In this document: positions 1 through 6,038 of the stretch, piece by piece
How the letters are laid out: each line of letters opens with the position of its first letter
Position numbering within the stretch: the stretch's first letter is position 1
Assembly: GCA_013694635.1 (NCBI GenBank)
Contig: JACDCA010000126.1
Span: 1 to 6,716 of the forward strand
Direction of reading: 5' to 3'
Origin: Acidobacteriota bacterium
Lineage (GTDB): Bacteria; Acidobacteriota; Vicinamibacteria; Vicinamibacterales; 2-12-FULL-66-21
Length of the DNA: 6,716 bases
The notes under the pieces: generated by a model
What the model was told of the DNA's origin: nothing
The model's input: the letters and a program-made list of their open reading frames with translations, nothing else
Databases searched by the model: none
Made by a program: the position numbers and the translations under genes

Positions 1-621
1 CGACGAAGGCTCGCCGTCCGACTGGCTGCGCGTCGTGATCGACTCGTTCCACGACCGCCGGTCCGGTTACGAGTTCGCGGTGAATCCCGCCGGGGTCAAG
101 CAGGACAGCTACTGGTTCAACGACGGCGACAGGCTGTTTTCAGGCGGCAATTTCAACGCGCACGCCGTGTTTGTGAATCACTGGAGCAGTGGATTGCGGA
201 AGACGACGACCATTACGTGTTCGGCCGTATCAGCCAGCGAACCGTCGGGGTCACCGCGCGGGTCAACTACACCGTGACGCCGGCTCTCAGCGTCCAGATC
301 TACGCGCAGCCGTTTGTATCCGCGGGTGGCTACTCCGACTTCCGCGAGCTTGTCGACGGCCGCGCCCGGCAGTTCGACGCGCGCTTTGCGCCCTATGCGT
401 ACGACGGCAACCCGGATTTCAATTACCGGTCCTTCCGCACGACCAACGTGGTTCGCTGGGAATACCAGCCCGGTTCGACGCTCTTCGGCGTCTGGCAGCA
501 GGGACGCGAGGACCAGATCGACACGGGCCGCTTCGACTTCGGTCGCGATTTCCGCGACGCATTCGACGCGCCGGGCCGGAACGTGTTTCTCGTGAAGTGG
601 GCGTACTGGCTGAATTACTGA
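1..621 (+). pseudogene. Collapsed DUF5916 (CBM9-like plus outer-membrane-barrel) gene, 5' part outside window
   Basis: Three separated pieces of one DUF5916-type protein are packed into about 200 codons. Frame 2 from base 2 to about 125 reads as the end of the N-terminal carbohydrate-binding-like domain: DWLRVVIDSFHDRR, then FAVNPAGVKQDSYWFNDGD. The same frame then jumps to RLFSGGNFNAHAVFVNHWSSG (about 128-190), which resembles a middle strand of the C-terminal barrel. From about 180 the meaningful frame is frame 1: QWIAEDDDHYVFGRISQRT, on through YAQPFVSAGGYSDF and RWEYQPGSTLFGVWQQGR to the terminal KWAYWLNY and TGA at 619-621. Intact relatives are about 700-850 residues long, so most of the barrel is missing between piece 1 and 2 and more between 2 and 3. 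Frame 2 stops near 275. Domain identities are recalled from family knowledge. Substrate and function are unknown; intact members are presumed secreted or outer-membrane. An assembly deletion is the main alternative to true decay. Confidence 0.72.
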
Positions 622-680
622 CAGGAGATCAGGAGAAACCGTGATTCAACTAAGAGTCTCCTGATCTCGTGATCTCCTGT
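621..680. terminator. Repeat-built inverted repeat between convergent genes, probable bidirectional terminator
   Basis: ACAGGAGATC (621-630) is a perfect complement of GATCTCCTGT (671-680), and GATCAGGAGA (627-636) is a perfect complement of TCTCCTGATC (657-666). The left arm is two tandem copies of CAGGAGA (622-628, 630-636); the right side carries two copies of TCTCCTG separated by a short spacer, so alternative pairings exist. The element begins on the final base of the DUF5916 stop codon and covers the last ten codons of the convergent WYL gene. No long T run follows on either strand, so termination is inferred from position and hairpin potential. It may instead be a copy of a genome-wide REP-like repeat. 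Confidence 0.5.
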
Positions 681-1651
681 GAATAATTCCCGCGCGCAGC
701 ATCCAGCTCCGCGGTGATCTCCGCCGCGAGCGATGGCGGCGAGATGACGGTCGCGAGCCCTCCGAAGCCCAGCACCCAGCTTTTCAGCGCCCAGTCGTTG
801 CACACGTCGAGCGTCAGGCGCAGGGACCCATCCGGATCGTCGGTGGCCTGCTGCGACGGATGCCAGATGCGCTCGCGGACGTAGCGCGCGATCGTCGGCG
901 CGAAACGCAGCTCGATCCGCTCCGGCGCCCCCTGGTTGACGCCGAGCGAATGGGCGAAGGCGTCCTCGGGCAGTTCCAGCGGTTCGAAGCGGTCCTCGGT
1001 GAGTGAGAGCTGCGCGACGCGGTCTACGGCAAACGTCCTGAGCTCGTTGTACTCCGGTACGAAGCCGATCACGTAGAGGCCCCCCTGTGCGAACACCAGG
1101 CGGTACGGCTCGAATGCGTACGTCTTCTCGCGGTTGCTCGAAAACGAGTAGTAGCGCATCGTCACGCGCCGGTGGTGCATCGTGGCTTCGAGGAGCTGCG
1201 CGACCTCCTTCGTGCGTGGTGTGACGGCCTGTGCGCCGGGATCCGCTTTCGCCTGCATGACGAGCGGCATACGGTCGAGAAATTGGCGCATCCCTGGCGT
1301 CAGCGCCGTCGCCAGCTTGTCGAATGCGCTGCGGACGTCGCGTTCGAACGGCGTCCCTGACAGACATTCGACGAGGGTGCGGGAAAAGTACAGCGCACTC
1401 AGTTCGGCGAGCGTGAAGGCCGTGTCGTCGAGGCGGCGGAAGGCCTTCTGTTCGAGCGTCCAGTACTTCTTGCCGTCGTGGGTTTCGTCGAAGAGCGGAA
1501 AGCCCGCCTCCTGGAGCGCATCGAGGTCGCGGCGGATGGTCCGTGTCGTGACGCCGGTGAGTTTCGCGAGATCGTCGATCGTGACGCGGCGCGATGCCTC
1601 GAGCTCCTTCAGGATCGTCCACTGGCGGATCACCTCCGCGTTGCGGGGCAC
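650..1651 (-). CDS. WYL-domain transcriptional regulator (HTH + WYL + WCX)
   Basis: A 333-residue cytoplasmic DNA-binding regulator of usual length for the family. Residues 8-60 form a DeoR/HTH_11-type winged helix with the recognition segment VTTRTIRRDLDALQEAG (34-50). The WYL domain spans about 150-220, with RRVTMRYYSF, FEPYRLVFAQGGLYVIGF and LRTFAVDRV; the nominal W-Y-L triplet reads L-Y-V here. A WCX-like C-terminal domain covers about 243-320. WYL domains are thought to sense nucleotides or nucleic acids, but the ligand here is unknown. The start is GTG at 1651-1649, giving the expected N-terminus MPRNAEVIRQWTILKEL. There is no Shine-Dalgarno sequence, and the start shares one base with the upstream stop (TAGTG), so translation is probably coupled to the TMEM175-like gene. 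The last ten residues (SQEITRSGDS) are encoded by the intergenic hairpin repeat and look like a non-native tail. Targets cannot be read from the sequence. Confidence 0.93.
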   Translation of the reverse strand: MPRNAEVIRQWTILKELEASRRVTIDDLAKLTGVTTRTIRRDLDALQEAGFPLFDETHDGKKYWTLEQKAFRRLDDTAFTLAELSALYFSRTLVECLSGTPFERDVRSAFDKLATALTPGMRQFLDRMPLVMQAKADPGAQAVTPRTKEVAQLLEATMHHRRVTMRYYSFSSNREKTYAFEPYRLVFAQGGLYVIGFVPEYNELRTFAVDRVAQLSLTEDRFEPLELPEDAFAHSLGVNQGAPERIELRFAPTIARYVRERIWHPSQQATDDPDGSLRLTLDVCNDWALKSWVLGFGGLATVISPPSLAAEITAELDAARGNYSQEITRSGDS

Positions 1652-2147
1652 TAGACGGCCTGGACGTCGGAAACCACATCGGCGGCGGCAAGCCGGGCGA
1701 TGAATGCCTTGCGGCGCCTGTCAATCCACGCCGCGAAGGCCCAATGCCCGGGCCCCATCAGCGCGAACGAGGAGGGGGAGAGAAAGGCCACCTTGCGCGG
1801 CGCGATCAGCGCGAACAGCATCGCAAAGAGCCCGACGCCGGCCGACACGAGATGATGGCCGGCGAGCGCGCGCGCGTCGAAGGCGTCGACGTCCGTCATC
1901 CCGAGCGCGGCGCGCCGGCGATGCGCGTGAATGTACATCAGAGCAAAGAGTCCCATCAGGATGAAAAAGCCCAGTCCGTAGATCACCGACGCCCGGGCCA
2001 GCTCGTTCGGCGACATGCCGACGACCGGTGCGCTGCTCTGGAGCCCGAAGACCTGCCTCATGAAGGGAGCAGTGTCAGCGCAAACCCGAAGACGGCGTCG
2101 CTGAACTCCTCCAGCCGCGAAATCTTGTGTTTCCGCAGGGCTAGCAC
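1651..2147 (-). pseudogene. TMEM175-like (DUF1211) membrane protein gene, broken by internal deletion and frameshift
   Basis: TMEM175/DUF1211 proteins are K+-selective channels or relatives marked by an R-x3-FSD motif in the first helix. Reading down the minus strand from GTG at 2147, the first frame gives LRKHKISRLEEFSDAVFGFALTLL, which contains that motif (RLEEFSD), then stops at TGA (2060-2058). A second frame begins at ATG 2061, overlapping that stop as ATGA, and runs 136 residues to TAG at 1653-1651. It carries hydrophobic helices near 24-46 (VIYGLGFFILMGLFALMYIHA), 68-87 and 92-113, with the linker RRRAALGMTDVDAFDARALAGHHL, matching what I recall of the family's C-terminal half. The rest of helix 1 and the following helices, very roughly 60-100 residues, are missing. 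A TATATT box (2159-2154) lies 6 nt before GTG 2147, suggesting a leaderless start. The C-terminal fragment might still be made from ATG 2061, but an intact channel cannot be. Assembly deletion is an alternative. Confidence 0.7.
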
Positions 2148-2227
2148 GCCCGCAATATAACGCAATCCGGCCTTTGACCTGTCCTGTCACACCCTCCTCT
2201 TAGACTCCGTGCAGAGAGGGAGGCGTG

Positions 2228-2437
2228 ATGACGCGGATGAACGGGTCGGCGGCTTTGAGGCTCGATTTTGGTGACGTGGCGATGGCGAGGCCTGATCGGG
2301 TCCGCCGGGGGTCCCTCCGACTCGCCTCATCAGGGGTGATGCGCGGTCCGGAGAAGTACAAGGTACTCGAACATCGGCGGCGTCAGGCGCAGATCCGGGC
2401 CAGACATTTGCTTAACCTGATGGAAGGAGAGTGGTGA
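2228..2437 (+). CDS. Small basic hypothetical protein, coupled to the next gene
   Basis: I do not recognise this 69-residue reading frame. It starts at ATG 2228 after a good Shine-Dalgarno (GGGAGG, 2218-2223); in-frame GTG 2225 lies too close to that site. The predicted product is rich in Arg and Lys, has no membrane segment and no cysteine, and ends in a probable helix, HRRRQAQIRARHLLNLMEGEW being split by no Pro or Gly until the last residues. The second half (from about MRGPEKYKVLEH) looks more protein-like than the first, so the gene may itself be a shortened remnant. Its TGA (2435-2437) overlaps the ATG of the following micro-gene as TGATG, the strongest argument that it is translated. 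An alternative is a leader reading frame that serves only to couple translation. Confidence 0.45.
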   Translation: MTRMNGSAALRLDFGDVAMARPDRVRRGSLRLASSGVMRGPEKYKVLEHRRRQAQIRARHLLNLMEGEW

Positions 2438-2649
2438 TGTCTGGTTGCAGACACCGCAATGGCCGGGCGCTCTGTTTCGACTGCTTCAAGGCGGGCATGG
2501 AGCGCACACGCGCGCGCCGCGCCGCCTGGACGCAGAAGGAGCTGCCCTTCGAGCATGCCGAAGCGGCGCGGAAGCTCTCCGACCAGGACGTTGCCCACCG
2601 CCGCCGGATGCTCGAACACCTCGTGCAGACCGCACGCCGCGGCGCCTGA
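2437..2649 (+). CDS. Small Cys/His putative zinc-binding protein
   Basis: A 70-residue basic protein from ATG 2437, chosen over in-frame GTG 2431 because AAGGAGA (2424-2430) is spaced 6 nt before the ATG and because that ATG overlaps the upstream stop (TGATG). The N-terminus carries Cys4, His6, Cys13 and Cys16 (SGCRHRNGRALCFDCF), a C-x-H-x6-C-x2-C arrangement suited to one zinc ion. It is followed by a long basic helical stretch (GMERTRARRAAWTQKELPF) and a second helix (LSDQDVAHRRRMLEHL). Similar short proteins seem familiar from Acidobacteriota, but I know no function. The composition suggests nucleic-acid or ribosome-associated binding, which is inference only. It probably forms a two-gene operon with the preceding reading frame and ends 64 nt before the PadR start, upstream of that operon's own operator. 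Confidence 0.7.
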   Translation: MSGCRHRNGRALCFDCFKAGMERTRARRAAWTQKELPFEHAEAARKLSDQDVAHRRRMLEHLVQTARRGA

Positions 2650-2656
2650 ACCCACC

Positions 2657-2674
2657 CTACGAAAGTTTTCGTGG
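2657..2674. promoter_or_regulatory. Palindrome upstream of the PadR promoter, putative second operator
   Basis: CTACGAAA (2657-2664) and TTTCGTGG (2667-2674) form an inverted repeat around a central GT; the inner ACGAAA/TTTCGT arms are perfect and the full arms have one mismatch. It falls just upstream of the predicted -10 box, covering or abutting where a -35 element would lie. It is unrelated in sequence to the AT-only PadR palindrome, so a different regulator is likely. Dyads of this shape are typical of winged-helix repressors such as BlaI/MecI or MarR types; which one binds here is not known. Confidence 0.45.
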
Positions 2675-2694
2675 CGCGGAGCGGTCCGGGCGTT

Positions 2695-2715
2695 ATATAT
2701 TGTCCCGCAATATAT
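2695..2715. promoter_or_regulatory. PadR operator palindrome over the -10 box and start codon
   Basis: ATATATTG (2695-2702) and CAATATAT (2708-2715) are perfect 8-bp inverted arms around TCCCG. PadR proteins commonly bind AT-rich dyads of this kind at their own promoters. The left arm contains a -10-like TATATT (2696-2701) and the right arm runs into the PadR ATG (2714-2716). Transcription from that box would begin near 2708, leaving a leader of about 6 nt and no room for a Shine-Dalgarno site, so the message would be nearly leaderless. Bound repressor would block polymerase directly. No convincing -35 element is visible 17 nt upstream. Confidence 0.7.
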
Positions 2716-3052
2716 GGCCCCACAGACCGACCTGAAGCGCGGTACCGCCGAACTGATGGTCCTCTCAGCCATCGAGACCCGGGCGCGGCACGGCTACGAG
2801 ATCGCCAGAAGCATCGATGATGGCTCCGGCGGTGTCCTCAGGTTCCACGTCGCATCCCTCTATCCCATGCTGTACCGCATGGAGCGGCGGGGTTGGATCA
2901 ACGGCACCTGGGTCGAAAAGGCGGGGCAGCGCCGCCGCCGGTATTACAAGCTGACGCCGGCCGGACGCAAGGTCCTGGGGCAGCAGCGCGAGAACTGGCG
3001 CGAACTGCTCGTGGCGCTGCAGAGCGTCACCGGCATCAATCCCACCGGATAG
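2714..3052 (+). CDS. PadR-family transcriptional repressor
   Basis: A 112-residue winged-helix repressor of the short PadR class. Diagnostic motifs run in order: LKRGTAELMVLSAI (7-20), HGYEIARSID (26-35), VLRFHVASLYPMLYRMERRGWI (41-62) and the basic wing RRRRYYKLTPAGRKVL (73-88), followed by a short C-terminal dimerisation helix. The start is ATG 2714, where homology begins; the same frame is open further upstream but that stretch belongs to the previous gene in another frame. Its stop (3050-3052) lies 5 nt before the permease ATG. PadR genes adjoin duplicated FtsX permeases very often in Acidobacteria, so repression of both genes through the palindrome at the start codon is the expected role. 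The inducing ligand is unknown; related PadR proteins sense phenolics, drugs or cell-envelope stress. Confidence 0.95.
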   Translation: MAPQTDLKRGTAELMVLSAIETRARHGYEIARSIDDGSGGVLRFHVASLYPMLYRMERRGWINGTWVEKAGQRRRRYYKLTPAGRKVLGQQRENWRELLVALQSVTGINPTG

Positions 3053-3057
3053 CCGTC

Positions 3058-5817
3058 ATGGATTTCCGCAGACATGTTCGCGAGCATCTCCCGCCGCTCA
3101 CCCTCGAGCGGGAGCCGGAGATCGTCGACGAGCTTGCGTTGCACCTCTCGGATCTGTACCGCGAGGCGCGCGCATCCGGCCTCGACCACGACGCCGCGCT
3201 CGCCCGTGCGCTCGCAGCAATTCCGCAGCATTCGGACGCGTTCGCTCACGACCTCGAATCGGCCAGCCGGGCGTTGCCCGGTCTGATCGTCGATCGATGG
3301 CGCGCGCGTGCCGACGATGACGTTGACGACGGGAATTCATCAGGGAGCTGGTCCATGGTTGCCGATCTTCGCCGCGATCTTCGTTACGCCGTTCGCATGC
3401 TCGCGAGAACGCCCGCGTTCACGCTCGTCATCTGCCTGACGCTGGCGCTCGGCATCGGCGCCAACGCGGTCATCTTCAGCGCCGTGGATGCCGTTCTGCT
3501 CCAACGCGCCCCCGTATCCGACCCCGCGTCCGTCGTCAGCATCTACACCACCAGCTCTGATGGCCGCGACCGGTTCTCTACCAGCTCCTATCCGGACTAC
3601 GTCGACTTGCGCGACAGCGGAATATTCACCGCGCTCGCGGCCTTTTCGTCCATTCCCTTCGTGCTTCAGACCGAAGGCGGGGCCGAGTCCGTGCCGGGAG
3701 AGCTCGTGACGGGCAATTATTTCGACGTCCTCGGCGTGCCGATTGCGAGGGGACGCACGTTCGCAGCCGACGAGGATAAAGCAGGTGCGCCCGTCCGTGT
3801 TGTGATCATTTCCCATGGCGCCTGGATGAATCGCTTCGGCAGCGATCCGGGGATCATCGGTCGCACCATTACGCTCAACGGCAACAGCTATTCGATCGTC
3901 GGCGTTGCGCCAGAAGGATTCGTGAGTCCCATTCTCGGGAGGGCGCCCGAGATGTGGACGCCGGCGGCGCTGCAGCCCGAGCTGCGTCCTCCCTCGGCCG
4001 GGGTGAGACGGTCGCTCGGCTCCTCGAACCTGCTTGCGGCGCGCGGTCTGCGGTGGCTGAATGTGATCGGCCGGCTGCCGGCGGGCAAGGCCCAGACTGG
4101 CGCTGCCTCGGCAGCTGACCTGCTCTCGGCGCGTCTGGACGCCGAATACCAGAGCACGAATCGCGGCCGCAGATTCACAGTCGTGTCGCTCGGCGACGGG
4201 CCGGGGGTGAGGACGTCGACACGCCCCTTGCTGCGCCTCCTGATGGGCGCCGTCGTGGTCGTCCTGATCATCGCCTGCGCGAACGTCGCGAGCCTGTTGT
4301 TGGCACGCGCCGTGACCCGCCGGCGCGAAGTCGCGATACGCATGGCCGTCGGCGCCGGCCGTGGACGCCTGATACGCCAGTGGTTGACCGAGTCGGTCCT
4401 GCTGGCGCTGATCGGGGGCCTCGGAGGCCTTGCGATCGGGACATGGGGCGCGCCGCTTCTGTACCAGTTCGGCATTCCGCCGTCGGTGACGCTTGGCGTG
4501 ACGCCGCGCGTTCTTCTGTTCACGCTCGGAGTCGCCGTCGCCAGCGGCGTCCTCTTCGGCCTCGCGCCCGTCATGCAGACGCTCCGGCGGAACACGATCG
4601 ACGCCATCCGCGACGAAGGTGGCGCCGTCGCGAGCGGCGCCGGCGCCACTCGGCTGCGAAGCATGTTCGTGGTCGTGCAGGTCGCGCTGAGCCTGATGCT
4701 GCTGGTCGGCGCGGGGCTGTTCGTCCAGACGCTGAAGAACGCGACAGCGGTCGATCTTGGCTACGACGTCGACCGTATCCTGCTGGCCGAGATCAACATG
4801 GACGTCCGCGGCTACTCGCAGGATGCCGGGCAGGCCGCTTACGCGCGGCTGCTCGAGGGGGTGAACGCGCTTCCAGGCGTCGAGTCTGGCGGCGCGGCGC
4901 GCGTCACCGTGCTGAGTGGCGGCGCCAGAACGATCGGCGTGAGTACCGACGGCCGGCCGGTCGCCAACGACAACAGCAACGCACTCGACGTCCGCGCGAA
5001 CGTCGTCAGCGATCACTACCTGGAGGCGATGGGGATCCTGCTTCGCAGCGGGCGCAACTTTCTGCCGGCGGACGCGCCGGGTGCGACGCGTGTGACGATC
5101 ATCAGCGCGTCGCTTGCGGCCCGGCTGTTTCCCGGTGTCGATCCACTCGGGCGTACCGTGATGGCCGGCAACGATGCGCTCCAGGTGGTCGGGACGGTCC
5201 CCGACACTGTCTACCGGAGCGCGATCGAACAGAATCCGCCGCCGTTTCTCTATGTGCCGCTCGCGCAAAACTACGAGTCGGGGATCACGCTCCACGTGAG
5301 AGCCAGCGGCGATCCCAGAGCGCAGATCGCACCGCTCCGCCGCGTTCTGCAGGAGATCGATCCGCAGCTCGTCCTCGGACGGCCGCGTCTCCTGAGTGAC
5401 GAATTCGCACGCTCAATCGGAGATCAGCGCATGATGGCGACCCTGGTCGGGCTCTTCGGGCTGCTGGCGCTCGTGCTCGCCGCGATCGGCCTCTACGGTG
5501 TCATGGCCCATCTGGCGGGGCAGCGGACGACCGAGATCGGGATCCGTCTCGCGCTGGGTGCGCGGCCGTCGTCCATTCTCAGGCTGATGCTGACCGACGG
5601 CCTGCGGCTCGTCGTGATTGGATCGTTGCTCGGTTTCGTTGGCGCCTTTGCCGGCGCGCGCTACGTCCAGAACCAGTTGTTCGGCGTGGAGCCGACCGAC
5701 GCATTCACCTTCGCCGGTGTCTGCCTCACGCTGCTCACTGTCGCCATCGCTGCGTGCCTCATCCCGGCGCGACGGGCCATGCGCGTCGACCCGGCGTTGG
5801 CGCTGCGAGCGAACTGA
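3058..5817 (+). CDS. ADOP-type duplicated FtsX/MacB-like ABC permease
   Basis: A 919-residue inner-membrane protein of the acidobacterial duplicated orphan permease family. Residues 1-85 are a soluble permease prefix (VREHLPPLTLEREPEIVDEL, LSDLYREARASGLDHDAAL). Helix 1 is about 120-142 (TLALGIGANAVIFSAVDAVLL) and leads into a first periplasmic MacB-type domain (143-393). The first FtsX unit follows, with helices near 394-416, 444-465 and 483-505 and the cytoplasmic loop RRREVAIRMAVGAGRGRLIR. A second copy has a helix at 534-556, a periplasmic domain (557-793), then helices near 794-816, 848-868 and 884-904 with loop QRTTEIGIRLALGARPSSI. It ends PARRAMRVDPALALRAN, the usual FtsX terminus. By homology to MacB it would couple ATP hydrolysis by a separate ATPase to efflux or periplasmic work, but no ATPase gene is adjacent and the substrate is unknown. 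Start ATG 3058 lies 5 nt after PadR with no clear ribosome site, implying coupling. The reading frame appears complete. Confidence 0.94.
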   Translation: MDFRRHVREHLPPLTLEREPEIVDELALHLSDLYREARASGLDHDAALARALAAIPQHSDAFAHDLESASRALPGLIVDRWRARADDDVDDGNSSGSWSMVADLRRDLRYAVRMLARTPAFTLVICLTLALGIGANAVIFSAVDAVLLQRAPVSDPASVVSIYTTSSDGRDRFSTSSYPDYVDLRDSGIFTALAAFSSIPFVLQTEGGAESVPGELVTGNYFDVLGVPIARGRTFAADEDKAGAPVRVVIISHGAWMNRFGSDPGIIGRTITLNGNSYSIVGVAPEGFVSPILGRAPEMWTPAALQPELRPPSAGVRRSLGSSNLLAARGLRWLNVIGRLPAGKAQTGAASAADLLSARLDAEYQSTNRGRRFTVVSLGDGPGVRTSTRPLLRLLMGAVVVVLIIACANVASLLLARAVTRRREVAIRMAVGAGRGRLIRQWLTESVLLALIGGLGGLAIGTWGAPLLYQFGIPPSVTLGVTPRVLLFTLGVAVASGVLFGLAPVMQTLRRNTIDAIRDEGGAVASGAGATRLRSMFVVVQVALSLMLLVGAGLFVQTLKNATAVDLGYDVDRILLAEINMDVRGYSQDAGQAAYARLLEGVNALPGVESGGAARVTVLSGGARTIGVSTDGRPVANDNSNALDVRANVVSDHYLEAMGILLRSGRNFLPADAPGATRVTIISASLAARLFPGVDPLGRTVMAGNDALQVVGTVPDTVYRSAIEQNPPPFLYVPLAQNYESGITLHVRASGDPRAQIAPLRRVLQEIDPQLVLGRPRLLSDEFARSIGDQRMMATLVGLFGLLALVLAAIGLYGVMAHLAGQRTTEIGIRLALGARPSSILRLMLTDGLRLVVIGSLLGFVGAFAGARYVQNQLFGVEPTDAFTFAGVCLTLLTVAIAACLIPARRAMRVDPALALRAN

Positions 5818-5941
5818 CGCGTCCGCGCCGTCGTGGAGTCGATATCGGCGGCGCAAAGGCGGGTGGCGCACGACGGGGCGCCCCACATCCGCCCCAGCGC
5901 GCACACGGCGCGCGCCGGGGACCCCGGCGGTTGGCGCGGGG

Positions 5942-5965
5942 CGCTCACCCGTGACAAGCGTTTTT
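5942..5965 (+). terminator. Possible weak intrinsic terminator after the permease
   Basis: CGCT (5942-5945) can pair with AGCG (5957-5960), or alternatively CGC with GCG enclosing TCAC/GTGA with a CAA bulge. The stem is followed at once by TTTTT (5961-5965). The stem is short and imperfect, so the call is tentative. The 221-base gap between the permease stop and the end of the convergent DUF2207 gene shows no other supported gene. Confidence 0.3.
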
Positions 5966-6038
5966 GGGCGAGCACCAACTGGGGCTGTCGGGCGACAGGA
6001 CCCGCCACTGACGCGCCGCGCAGCGACTGAGTCTTGCT

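Noticed and set aside
615..1724. 369-residue minus-strand frame over the WYL gene, longer than the WYL frame itself
   Set aside because: No domain signal and a biased Arg/Pro/Ala composition; the 333-residue frame has HTH, WYL and WCX features.
2062..2190. N-terminal extension of the TMEM175-like fragment to 2190
   Set aside because: The extra residues (RLRVCADTAPF and before) are the out-of-frame reading of the region encoding the FSD motif.
2174..2206. TTGACC and TAGACT as a promoter for the micro-gene pair
   Set aside because: The spacing is 21 nt, too long for a standard sigma-70 promoter, and TAGACT is a weak -10; a promoter is probably nearby but these boxes do not prove it.
3340..5295. 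651-residue open frame antisense to the permease
   Set aside because: Low-complexity Arg/Asp/His/Gln-rich product with no domain; it mirrors codon bias of the high-GC permease, whose own frame is strongly supported.
3058..5817. Two fused permeases as a novel gene fusion
   Set aside because: The duplicated FtsX/MacB layout with a soluble prefix is the known ADOP architecture, and PadR as its neighbour is usual.
5985..5998. Hairpin CTGTCG-GG-CGACAG as a terminator
   Set aside because: The stem is about 5-6 bp with a tight loop and no T run follows on either strand.
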